Shown here: one piece after another, positions 1 to 6,493 of the stretch
Layout of the letters: each line of letters opens with the position of its first letter
Numbering within the stretch: position 1 is the stretch's first letter
Notes under the pieces: generated by a model
What the model saw: only the letters and a program-made list of their open reading frames with translations
Databases searched by the model: none
What the model was told of the DNA's origin: nothing
Assembly: GCA_900755095.1 (NCBI GenBank)
Contig: CAAEFE010000046.1
Location: 1 to 6,684, forward strand
Direction: 5' to 3'
From: an uncultured Bacteroides sp.
Lineage (GTDB): Bacteria; Bacteroidota; Bacteroidia; Bacteroidales; Bacteroidaceae
DNA length: 6,684 bases
Position numbers and translations under genes: made by a program

Positions 1-323
1 GAGCATCCTACTTCCTAACAGAAAGCTGTCCGCGAGGGTAGAGTAACGTAGAAGAAAATAACCGCCGCTCCTTTCGGGGAGAGGTAAGGGTGAGAAGGTG
101 GGGTAAGAGCCCACCAGTCGCATGGCGACATGCGGGCTGTACGTCTTAGGAGTTGTAAGGTCATGTAAACCGGCGTTATGAGAGTTGCTCGCTCCATGTC
201 GGAGGGTAGACCGCTAAAGTGTCGTGGTGACACGCCACTCAGATAAATGACAGGCACCTGATATAATTAAAGATTAATAATCGGAAATTATATGGGTACA
301 GAACTCGGCTTATAGGCTGACTG
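1..323 (+). ncRNA. rnpB: RNase P RNA (bacterial type A-like), 3' part, truncated by window edge
   Basis: This is the catalytic RNA of ribonuclease P, which removes the 5' leader from precursor tRNAs. It was recognised from conserved core blocks in the right order. AACCGCCG (60-67) precedes hairpin P8 (CTCC 68-71 / GGAG 78-81). GGTAAGGGTGAGAAGGTG leads into P9 (GGTGGG 97-102 / CCCACC 110-115) with the typical GTAAGAG loop. GTAAACC follows. A P18-like stem (AGTG-T-CGTG 218-226 / CACG-C-CACT 231-239) is closed by a GTGA tetraloop of GNRA type. AGATAAATGACAGG (241-254) is followed by an A/T-rich P19-like hairpin (ATATAATT 261-268 / AATTATAT 286-293). The 3' strand of helix P4 is ACAGAACTCGGCTTAT (298-313), and GGCTGAC (315-321) is the expected 3' strand of P1. 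The 5' portion, with the GAGGAAAGUCCGGGC-type P4 strand, lies left of the window, so the gene is partial. The exact 3' end is uncertain by a few bases. Confidence 0.94.
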
Positions 324-334
324 CTTTTTCTTTT
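315..334 (+). terminator. Probable rnpB 3' end: P1 strand followed by a T-rich tract
   Basis: The putative P1 3' strand (GGCTGAC, 315-321) is followed by a T-rich run (TTTTT-C-TTTT, 325-334). In many bacteria the terminal rnpB helix followed by U residues sits at the transcript end. Its pairing partner is outside the window, so the stem cannot be verified here. Confidence 0.35.
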
Positions 335-381
335 AATTATCCATTTAATTACAAATGACTAATGGATGAGGATCGACTGTT

Positions 382-431
382 CAAGCAAGTCTGTTGTAAT
401 CAGTAATTAGTTGCTTGCAATTAGTAATTAG
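382..431. repeat. A/T-rich direct and inverted repeats upstream of the YihY-family gene
   Basis: The 9-bp sequence AGTAATTAG occurs at 402-410 and 423-431, 21 bp apart start to start, about two helical turns. The second copy lies in a tandem stretch with a 7-nt period (AATTAGT-AATTAG, 419-431). A 7-bp inverted repeat, CAAGCAA (382-388) and TTGCTTG (411-417), interleaves with it. The block ends 9 nt before the ATG at 441. It could be an operator, or simply A/T-rich filler. The rest of 324-440 contains no convincing Bacteroides promoter and no gene. Confidence 0.35.
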
Positions 432-440
432 CGAAGAACT

Positions 441-1760
441 ATGAAGAAGAAAATCACCGATATATGGAAGTTTCTTACGTATGACATCTGGCGCATTACG
501 GAAGACGAAGTGACCCGGACCAAGTTCTCACTCTACAATATTATAAAGACCGTCTATCTTTGTATCAATCGGTTTACCAAAGACCGGATGGCCAATAAAG
601 CTTCTGCACTTACTTATAGCACATTGCTTGCCATTGTACCGATACTTGCCATCCTGTTTGCCGTAGCGCGTGGTTTCGGGTTCGACAACCTGATGGAACA
701 TCAGTTCCGCAACGGTTTTGGAGGAAATACAGAAACAACGGAGGCCATTCTCTCATTTGTCAATTCCTATCTTTCACAGACCAAAGGAGGTATTTTCATT
801 GGAGTTGGTTTGGTAATGTTGTTATGGACGGTTATCAATCTGGTCAGTAATATTGAAATCACCTTCAACCGTATCTGGGAAGTGAAAAAAGCACGATCCA
901 TGTATCGCAAGATTACGGACTATTTCTCCATGTTCCTGCTGATGCCGATTCTGATCGTGGTATCCGGAGGACTTTCTCTGTTTATGAGCACCATTCTCAA
1001 GCAGATGGATGATTTCGTCCTGCTCGCTCCTGTTATGAAATTCATGATACGGCTTATTCCTTTTGTCCTGACATGGCTGATGTTCACCGGGCTGTACATC
1101 TTCATGCCGAACACGAAAGTGAAATTCAAACACGCTCTCATTGCAGGTATTCTGGCAGGGTCTGCTTATCAGGCTTTTCAGTTCCTGTACATCAACAGCC
1201 AGTTGTGGGTGTCAAAGTACAATGCCATTTATGGTAGTTTTGCCGCACTTCCCTTATTTCTGCTTTGGTTGCAGATATCCTGGACAATCTGTTTGTTTGG
1301 AGCCGAACTGACGTATGCCGGACAGAATATCCGCAGCTTTAGCTTTGACCAGGACACCCGGAACATCAGCAGACGATACCGGGATTTTATATCCATCCTG
1401 ATTATGTCACTCATAGCCAAACGATTCGAAAAGAACGAACCGCCCTATACGGCTGCAGAAATATCGGAGGAGCATCAGATCCCCATCCGACTGACAAATC
1501 AGGTACTTTATCAGTTACAGGAAATAGAATTGATTCACGAGGTTGTTACCGACGAAAAAAGCGAAGAAATCGGTTACCAGCCTTCAATGGATATCAATCA
1601 ACTGAATGTGGCTGTCCTGCTGGACCGTTTGGACACATACGGCTCCGAGAATTTCAAAATAGACAAAGACGAAGAATTCAACGACGAATGGAAGGTGCTG
1701 ACCGAATCCAGAGAAGAATACTATAAAAAAGCAAGTAAAGTATTACTGAAGGATTTGTAG
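441..1760 (+). CDS. yihY: YihY/BrkB-family inner-membrane protein with C-terminal winged-helix-like domain
   Basis: This is a 439-residue integral membrane protein of the YihY/virulence factor BrkB family. The family was once called ribonuclease BN, a name now known to be wrong, and its biochemical role is not settled. Six hydrophobic helices are visible at about residues 55-76, 117-138, 161-184, 200-221, 232-252 and 268-292. Family signatures include ALTYSTLLAIVPILA (56-70), FNRIW (142-146), YNAIYGSFAALPLFLLWL (260-277) and GAELTYA (287-293). The core matches the roughly 290-residue E. coli YihY. This protein adds a charged N-terminal segment (1-48) and a soluble tail of about 125 residues. 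In the tail, residues 335-382 read like a winged helix-turn-helix (TAAEISEEHQIPIRLTNQV, then a recognition-like helix and a GYQPSMD wing-like strand), resembling Rrf2-type folds. The start at 441 is the first ATG after an in-frame TAG at 429-431. The tricorn-like gene follows after 51 nt on the same strand. Confidence 0.9.
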   Translation: MKKKITDIWKFLTYDIWRITEDEVTRTKFSLYNIIKTVYLCINRFTKDRMANKASALTYSTLLAIVPILAILFAVARGFGFDNLMEHQFRNGFGGNTETTEAILSFVNSYLSQTKGGIFIGVGLVMLLWTVINLVSNIEITFNRIWEVKKARSMYRKITDYFSMFLLMPILIVVSGGLSLFMSTILKQMDDFVLLAPVMKFMIRLIPFVLTWLMFTGLYIFMPNTKVKFKHALIAGILAGSAYQAFQFLYINSQLWVSKYNAIYGSFAALPLFLLWLQISWTICLFGAELTYAGQNIRSFSFDQDTRNISRRYRDFISILIMSLIAKRFEKNEPPYTAAEISEEHQIPIRLTNQVLYQLQEIELIHEVVTDEKSEEIGYQPSMDINQLNVAVLLDRLDTYGSENFKIDKDEEFNDEWKVLTESREEYYKKASKVLLKDL

Positions 1761-1811
1761 GAAAGTCAAACCTTAAATCGCGAAAATGAACTTAACACAA
1801 TATTAGAAAAA

Positions 1812-4800
1812 ATGAAAAAGCTACTGCTAAGTGCATTTGTCATCTGTCTAGCAGGGACAAGCATTGCACAAGAATCTCCTTTATGGATGCGCCACTGCGC
1901 TCTTTCTCCAGACGGAACCACCATTGCATTTACCTACAAAGGAGACATCTACACGGTACCGTCAACCGGCGGACGTGCCACACAAATCACCACCAATCCG
2001 GCTTTTGATACGGAACCGGTATGGAGTCCCGACAGTAAACAAATTGCCTTTGCATCGGATCGCATGGGAAGTCTCGACGTTTTCGTCGTATCCAGTGAAG
2101 GAGGAGCACCCCAGCGACTGACCACTCATTCAGGCAGTGAGAAACCTGTTGCCTACAAAGACAACAAACACATTTTATTCACAGCCAACATTGCTCCCTC
2201 TGCCGAAGATGCCGGGTTTCCTTCCGGCCAGTTCCAGCAAGTGTACGAGGTAGCCGTGACGGGAGGACGCCCCGCTATGTTCTCATCCATGCCAATGGAG
2301 TGCATCTCTATTAATAAAGAGGGAGTGATGCTCTATCAGGACAAGAAAGGATACGAAGACTATTGGCGCAAGCATCAGGTATCCCCTATTGCCCGTGACA
2401 TCTGGACATACACTCCCGGGAAAAAACCTGTTTATCAAAAACAAACTACTTTCGGAGGTGAAGACCGCGAACCGGTATGGAGTCCTGATGGTAAATCATT
2501 CTATTATCTAAGTGAAGAGAAAGGTTCCTTCAATATATTCCAACGTACTCCCGGAACCACCACTTCCCAACAAATCACTTTCCATACAAAGCATCCCGTA
2601 CGTTTTCTAAGCATTTCAACCACCGGCACACTCTGTTATGGTTATGACGGCGAGATTTATACACTTACTCCGGGCAAACAACCCCAAAAGGTAAATATAA
2701 GTATCCTGGCAGACAAGAATGACAAAGATATTATCCGCCAAATCAAATCCAACGGGGCTACCGACATCGCTGTATCTCCCAAAGGAAAAGAGGTCGCATT
2801 CATTATGCGCGGTGATGTTTACGTAACCTCCATTGACTACAAAACAACCAAACAAATCACCAACACACCCGATCAGGAACGTAACATCAGTTTCGCTCCC
2901 GACGGACGCACACTCGTCTATTCTTCAGAACGCGATGGATTGTGGCAGCTTTACACTTCCACCATCGTACGCAAAGAGGAGAAACAATTCACCTATGCCA
3001 CAGAATTGAAAGAAGAACGTTTGACAAACTCCAAAGTCGCTTCTTTCCAACCACAATTCAGTCCTGACGGTAAAGAGGTTGCTTTCCTCGAGAACCGTAC
3101 CGCTATCCGTGTCATCAATCTAAAAAGCAAGGCTGTGCGCACAGTGATGGATGCCAAATATCAATATTCTTATGCCGACGGTGACCAATGGTTCCAATGG
3201 AGCCCCGACAGCCAATGGATTCTATCAGACTTCATTGGCATAGGAGGCTGGAATAATAAAGACGTCGTTTTGCTGAAAGCCGACGGAAAAGGCGAAATGG
3301 TCAATCTTACCGAAAGCGGATACAGCGACAGCAACGCCAAATGGGTGTTGGGTGGAAAAGCAATGATATGGAACAGTGACCGTGCCGGATACCGTAGCCA
3401 TGGTAGCTGGGGAAGTGAAGACGACACCTATATTATGTTTTTCGACGTCGATGCCTACAACCGCTTCCTGATGAGCAAAGAAGATATTGCCTTACTTGAA
3501 GAAGCGGAAAAGGCAGAGAAAGCAGAAAAAGAAAAAGCCAAGAAAGAAAAGGCAGAGAAGAAAGAAGACACTAAAGACAGTAAGAAGAAAACGAACCAGA
3601 ATGAGAATGCGAAAAAAGACAGTACGGAAGTGAACCCTCTTACATTCGATTTGGAGAATCGTTTTGACCGCATCGTTCGTCTAACTGTAAATTCTTCCCG
3701 CCTGGGTGACGCTGTTATGAGTCCGAAGGGTGATATTCTTTATTACCTGGCAGCTTTTGAAGGAGACTATGACCTTTGGGAGCATAAACTGAAAGAAAAT
3801 ACGACTAAAATATTATTGAAAGGAGTTGGCGGCGGCTCACTCATACCGGATAAAGAAGGAAAGAATATCTTTATGTGCACAGGTGGCCGATTGAAGAAAA
3901 TAGAGATTGCCGGTAGCAAAATTACACCGATAGAATTTGAAGCATTCTTCGATTACCGTCCTTATGATGAACGCGCATACATCTTCGACCACGTTTGCCA
4001 GCAAGTAAATGACAAATTCTATATTGCCGACTTGCATGGAGTGGACTGGAAAGGATATAAAAAAGCATACGAACGCTTCTTGCCCCACATCAGCAACAAT
4101 TATGACTTCACGGAAATGTTGAGTGAATTGCTTGGCGAATTGAATGGTTCCCATACCGGAGCCCGGTTTGCAGCAGGAGGCAGCGCAATGCCTACCGCTA
4201 CTCTGGGAGTCTTTTACGATGAGTCATACGACGGTGCCGGGTTAAAGATCAAGGAAATCATGAAGCAAAGTCCTTTCACCCAGAAAAAGACAGAAGTGAA
4301 GGCAGGTTGCATCATTGAAAAAGTAGACGGCACAGCGATTGAAGCCGGTGCTGATTACTTCCCGTTATTTGAAGGCAAAGTCGGACGCAAAGTAGTACTT
4401 ACCGTATACGATCCTTCTACTAAAAAACGTTTTGAAGAAGCAGTAAAAGCAATCAGCTATGAAACCCAAAGCGACCTGCTTTACAAACGTTGGGTAGAGC
4501 GCTGCGCCAAGAAAGTGGAAGAGCTTTCCGGCGGACGCATTGCTTATGTACATATTAAAGGTATGGACAGCCCCAGCTTCCGCAAGATCTATTCCGAACT
4601 ACTCGGCCGTTATCGTAATAAAGAAGCCGTAGTGGTAGATACCCGCCATAATGGTGGCGGATGGCTGCACGATGATGTAGTCACCTTACTTAGTGGAAAG
4701 GAATATCAACGTTTCGTGCCACGCGGACAATATATCGGCAGCGATCCATTCAACAAATGGCTGAAAGCCTCATGCATGCTAACTTGCGAAGACAATTATA

Positions 4801-5096
4801 GCAATGCTCATGGCACTCCTTACGTATATAAGACTCTAGGTATTGGTAAACTGGTAGGCGCCCCGGTGGCAGGCACGATGACCGCCGTGTGGTGGGAACG
4901 CCAGATAGATCCGTCTATTGTATTCGGTATCCCGCAGGTGGGTTGTATGGATATGCAAGGCAACTATCTCGAAAATCAGACCTTGCAACCTGATATTCTA
5001 GTTTATAACGAACCGGCAGCCAGCCTGAAAGGAGAAGATGCACAACTGAAAGCAGCAGTAGACTACCTATTGAAAGATTTGTCAAAAAAGAAATAA
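1812..5096 (+). CDS. Exported tricorn-like S41-family serine protease (two beta-propellers, PDZ, C-terminal protease)
   Basis: This 1094-residue protein matches the tricorn protease family in architecture and length (the archaeal enzyme is about 1070). A signal peptide is clear: MKK, a hydrophobic core (4-15), and a likely SPase I site SIA|Q after residue 19. It is therefore probably periplasmic, unlike cytosolic archaeal tricorn. PD40-type propeller motifs occur near residues 31, 71, 223, 321, 361, 417, 463 and 636 (for example WSPDSKQIAF, FSPDGKEVAF), giving two propellers over about 25-310 and 311-700. A Lys/Glu/Ala-rich insert occupies about 562-607. A C1-type helical region (720-790) carries GELNGSHTG, with Ser780-His781 equivalent to tricorn S745-H746. 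A PDZ-like domain spans about 795-880. The protease domain has DTRHNGGG (943-950), presumptive nucleophile Ser997 (NYSNAHG) and Glu1054 (ENQTLQPD). Spacings agree with tricorn H746, S965 and E1023 within a few residues, so it is probably active as a peptidase. The substrate is unknown. The leader is A-rich (AGAAAAA) with no Shine-Dalgarno sequence. Confidence 0.92.
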   Translation: MKKLLLSAFVICLAGTSIAQESPLWMRHCALSPDGTTIAFTYKGDIYTVPSTGGRATQITTNPAFDTEPVWSPDSKQIAFASDRMGSLDVFVVSSEGGAPQRLTTHSGSEKPVAYKDNKHILFTANIAPSAEDAGFPSGQFQQVYEVAVTGGRPAMFSSMPMECISINKEGVMLYQDKKGYEDYWRKHQVSPIARDIWTYTPGKKPVYQKQTTFGGEDREPVWSPDGKSFYYLSEEKGSFNIFQRTPGTTTSQQITFHTKHPVRFLSISTTGTLCYGYDGEIYTLTPGKQPQKVNISILADKNDKDIIRQIKSNGATDIAVSPKGKEVAFIMRGDVYVTSIDYKTTKQITNTPDQERNISFAPDGRTLVYSSERDGLWQLYTSTIVRKEEKQFTYATELKEERLTNSKVASFQPQFSPDGKEVAFLENRTAIRVINLKSKAVRTVMDAKYQYSYADGDQWFQWSPDSQWILSDFIGIGGWNNKDVVLLKADGKGEMVNLTESGYSDSNAKWVLGGKAMIWNSDRAGYRSHGSWGSEDDTYIMFFDVDAYNRFLMSKEDIALLEEAEKAEKAEKEKAKKEKAEKKEDTKDSKKKTNQNENAKKDSTEVNPLTFDLENRFDRIVRLTVNSSRLGDAVMSPKGDILYYLAAFEGDYDLWEHKLKENTTKILLKGVGGGSLIPDKEGKNIFMCTGGRLKKIEIAGSKITPIEFEAFFDYRPYDERAYIFDHVCQQVNDKFYIADLHGVDWKGYKKAYERFLPHISNNYDFTEMLSELLGELNGSHTGARFAAGGSAMPTATLGVFYDESYDGAGLKIKEIMKQSPFTQKKTEVKAGCIIEKVDGTAIEAGADYFPLFEGKVGRKVVLTVYDPSTKKRFEEAVKAISYETQSDLLYKRWVERCAKKVEELSGGRIAYVHIKGMDSPSFRKIYSELLGRYRNKEAVVVDTRHNGGGWLHDDVVTLLSGKEYQRFVPRGQYIGSDPFNKWLKASCMLTCEDNYSNAHGTPYVYKTLGIGKLVGAPVAGTMTAVWWERQIDPSIVFGIPQVGCMDMQGNYLENQTLQPDILVYNEPAASLKGEDAQLKAAVDYLLKDLSKKK
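3495..3632 (+). other. Charged low-complexity insert in the tricorn-like protease
   Basis: Residues about 562-607 are almost entirely Lys, Glu and Ala, then Lys, Asp and Asn (EEAEKAEKAEKEKAKKEK and onward). They are encoded by purine-rich DNA made of near-repeats of GAAAAGGCAGAGAAA-type units. The segment interrupts the second propeller between the MSKEDIA and NPLTFDLENRF segments. It would form a flexible or helical charged arm projecting from the propeller. The reading frame runs through intact. The reverse-strand ORF over this stretch (3455-3673) is a mirror artefact of its composition. Confidence 0.75.
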
Positions 5097-5104
5097 ATAT
5101 AGCA

Positions 5105-5137
5105 TTATTGATGCCGCCGGAAAAGCGGCATCAATAA
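5105..5137. terminator. Perfect 13-bp hairpin after the tricorn-like gene
   Basis: TTATTGATGCCGC (5105-5117) and GCGGCATCAATAA (5125-5137) are perfectly complementary around the 7-nt loop CGGAAAA. The hairpin begins 8 nt after the stop codon at 5094-5096, the usual place for a terminator. No T tract follows on the + strand (CGCGCTAAC comes next). It may therefore act as a transcript-end stabiliser or rely on other factors, and intrinsic termination is not certain. Confidence 0.7.
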
Positions 5138-5171
5138 CGCGCTAACTATCAACACCTTAAAAAGCCATTTA

Positions 5172-5266
5172 TTGGTTTTAAAGAAACAGGTCGTTCCTTT
5201 AAAAGGAAAGCATCGTTGGTTTAAAAGGAACGTCCCCTTCCTTTAAAACCAACGATGCTTTCTGTT
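5172..5266. repeat. Nested palindromic repeat block between convergent genes
   Basis: The main hairpin pairs 5206-5222 with 5246-5262 (17 bp, perfect) and, after one A/A mismatch (5223/5245), 5224-5230 with 5238-5244 (7 bp), closed by the loop CGTCCCC. A competing hairpin pairs CGTTCCTTT (5192-5200) with AAAGGAACG (5224-5232), with outer GG/CC and inner AAA/TTT extensions past single mismatches. TTCCTTT-A-AAAGGAA (5194-5208) is itself a palindrome. TTGGTTTTAAAG (5172-5183) is the exact complement of 5241-5252, and AACAG (5185-5189) of CTGTT (5262-5266). It could be a bidirectional terminator for the two convergent genes, although neither strand shows a long T tract, or a dispersed palindromic element. 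The rest of 5138-5308 shows no gene. Confidence 0.8.
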
Positions 5267-5308
5267 ATATGCTTATCCTAAAGGGCTAAGAATATAATTA
5301 TTTTTCAA

Positions 5309-5854
5309 TCAATAACGATTGTATGAAATCACCTTTTCTTTCGGCTTCCTTATCTTCTTACGTTTTTCCTTTGCCGGATAGCCAATGACAATATCCAGCA
5401 ATAAACGTTTCGAAGCAGGAATACCGGCAAGCTGTTTCAGCTCTTTTTCATCGAACCAACCCAGAATACAAGAACCCAAACCTTCGGCTTCAGCTGCCAG
5501 AGAAATATGAGCAGCCGCCATTCCAATGTCGATCAACGGAAAATGCTTGCCTTTTACCTTTCCGCCAAGCAGGGAGGTTATATTAGCAGATTCTTCTACA
5601 ACCAGAATATGCACGGGAGCATCTTTGGCAAACTTATTCATTCCCAAGCCAGCAGCAGCTTTCCCGGCTTTTTGAGCCAGTTCCTTGTCTGTGATGACCA
5701 CAAACCTCCAAGGTTGTGCGTTGCAGGCCGAAGGAGCCAAACGTGCAGCTTCAAGTACCCGTTCCAACTTTTCCGGCTCCACCGGACGTTCCTTATCATA
5801 CGAACGGTCACTTTGACGAGCCTGCACCAATTGAAGAAAATCAGTATATGCCAT
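5309..5854 (-). CDS. Nitroreductase-family FMN-dependent oxidoreductase
   Basis: This 181-residue protein is of usual length for the small single-domain nitroreductase fold. Such enzymes are typically homodimeric, bind FMN and use NAD(P)H to reduce nitro compounds, quinones or similar acceptors. Visible signatures are the N-terminal phosphate-binding ARQSDRSY (residues 12-19, with Arg13, Ser15 and Arg17), APSACNAQPWRF (40-51), the helix IDIGMAAAHISLAAEAEGLG, then GSCILGWFDE, and a C-terminal IGYPAKEKRKKIRKP. There is no signal peptide, so it is probably cytoplasmic. The physiological substrate cannot be inferred. The ATG at 5854 is preferred over an in-frame GTG at 5872 because GGAGG sits 7 nt before it and because the protein then begins at the normal family position. 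It lies 32 nt downstream of ribE on the same strand, so the two are probably cotranscribed, pairing an FMN-precursor enzyme with an FMN user. Confidence 0.9.
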   Translation of the reverse strand: MAYTDFLQLVQARQSDRSYDKERPVEPEKLERVLEAARLAPSACNAQPWRFVVITDKELAQKAGKAAAGLGMNKFAKDAPVHILVVEESANITSLLGGKVKGKHFPLIDIGMAAAHISLAAEAEGLGSCILGWFDEKELKQLAGIPASKRLLLDIVIGYPAKEKRKKIRKPKEKVISYNRY

Positions 5855-5861
5855 TTCCAAT

Positions 5862-5866
5862 CCTCC
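5862..5866 (-). promoter_or_regulatory. Strong Shine-Dalgarno sequence deciding the nitroreductase start
   Basis: On the - strand, CCGGAGGATTGGAA precedes the ATG at 5854, giving GGAGG with a 7-nt spacer. A canonical ribosome binding site is notable because the other genes here have A-rich, SD-less leaders. It fixes the start at 5854. Confidence 0.75.
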
Positions 5867-5871
5867 GGTCA

Positions 5872-5897
5872 CTTATTTATATTTTCTTATTTATATT
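5872..5897. repeat. 14-nt-period direct repeat across the ribE stop codon
   Basis: CTTATTTATATT occurs at 5872-5883 and again, identically, at 5886-5897, separated by TT. Read on the - strand, the first copy met encodes the ribE end (Tyr-Lys-TAA) and the second is its untranslated duplicate just before the nitroreductase Shine-Dalgarno. It looks like a small tandem duplication by slippage. Confidence 0.85.
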
Positions 5898-6489
5898 GAA
5901 TCATCCGGCTGATATACTTGCCGATAATATCGAATTCGATATTTACCACACTGCCAATCTCAAACGTATGGAAGTTCGTATGCTCGTATGTATAAGGAAT
6001 GATAGCCACCTGGAAAGTATCATCCGTCGGATTACATACCGTCAGGCTAACACCGTTCACAGTCACCGAACCTTTATCCACGGTGATATATCCGCGTTTC
6101 GCCATCTCCTTGTCAAACGCATATCGGAATGTAAAATACCAGCTGCCTTCCGCATCCTTAATATCGATACAAGTAGCAGTCTGATCCACATGTCCCTGAA
6201 CGATATGTCCGTCCAACCGACCGTTCATCATCATGCTACGTTCAACGTTCACCTTATCCCCCACTTTCAACAAACCGAGGTTAGAACGCTCCAATGTTTC
6301 TTTCATGGCAGTCACCGTATACGTATCATCCGTCAGAGTCACTACCGTCAGGCATACACCATTGTGAGAAATACTCTGGTCGATTTTCAACTCATTCACA
6401 AACGAACACTTAAATGTAAAGTGTATATTCTCCTGGTCTTTCACCAGTGCTACCAAAGTAGCATATTCTTCTACGATTCCAGAAAACAT
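5887..6489 (-). CDS. ribE: Riboflavin synthase (alpha chain)
   Basis: Riboflavin synthase converts two molecules of 6,7-dimethyl-8-ribityllumazine into riboflavin and a pyrimidinedione, the last step of riboflavin synthesis; it acts in the cytoplasm as a trimer. The 200-residue length is typical. The two homologous beta-barrel repeats are evident. The N-barrel starts MFSGIVEE and has SHNGVCLTV (41-49), including Cys46, equivalent to the family's conserved cysteine. The joining motif is ERSMMMNGRLDGHIVQGHVD (83-102). The C-barrel has GSVTVNGVSLTV (140-151) and ends with NIEFDIIGKYISRMI (183-197), matching the family's N(L/I)E-D-KY pattern. The ATG at 6489 gives the canonical N-terminus, so the start is secure. 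A Bacteroides-type promoter lies about 57 nt upstream. No FMN riboswitch is visible in the short leader. The nitroreductase gene follows in the same direction. The conserved blocks are intact, so the enzyme should be functional. Confidence 0.96.
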   Translation of the reverse strand: MFSGIVEEYATLVALVKDQENIHFTFKCSFVNELKIDQSISHNGVCLTVVTLTDDTYTVTAMKETLERSNLGLLKVGDKVNVERSMMMNGRLDGHIVQGHVDQTATCIDIKDAEGSWYFTFRYAFDKEMAKRGYITVDKGSVTVNGVSLTVCNPTDDTFQVAIIPYTYEHTNFHTFEIGSVVNIEFDIIGKYISRMIQYK

Positions 6490-6493
6490 AATT

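Noticed and set aside
15..257. 80-codon reverse-strand ORF at the left edge
   Set aside because: It lies entirely over conserved RNase P RNA core sequence on the + strand, and its translation resembles no protein family I recognise.
1812..1868. Lipoprotein signal on the tricorn-like protease (Cys12)
   Set aside because: The residues before Cys12 (AFVI) do not form a lipobox, and a good signal peptidase I site follows at SIA|Q.
3455..3673. Reverse-strand ORF rich in Phe and Ser
   Set aside because: It is the complement of the Lys/Glu-rich coding insert of the protease, and low composition complexity explains the open frame.
5172..5266. CRISPR array or integron attC site
   Set aside because: There are no evenly spaced direct repeats with unique spacers, no cas or integrase genes, and the symmetry is that of simple hairpins.
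5855..5872. GTG at 5872 as an alternative nitroreductase start
   Set aside because: This start would place the GGAGG ribosome binding site inside the coding region, and the extra residues (TGGLE) lie outside the family's normal N-terminus.
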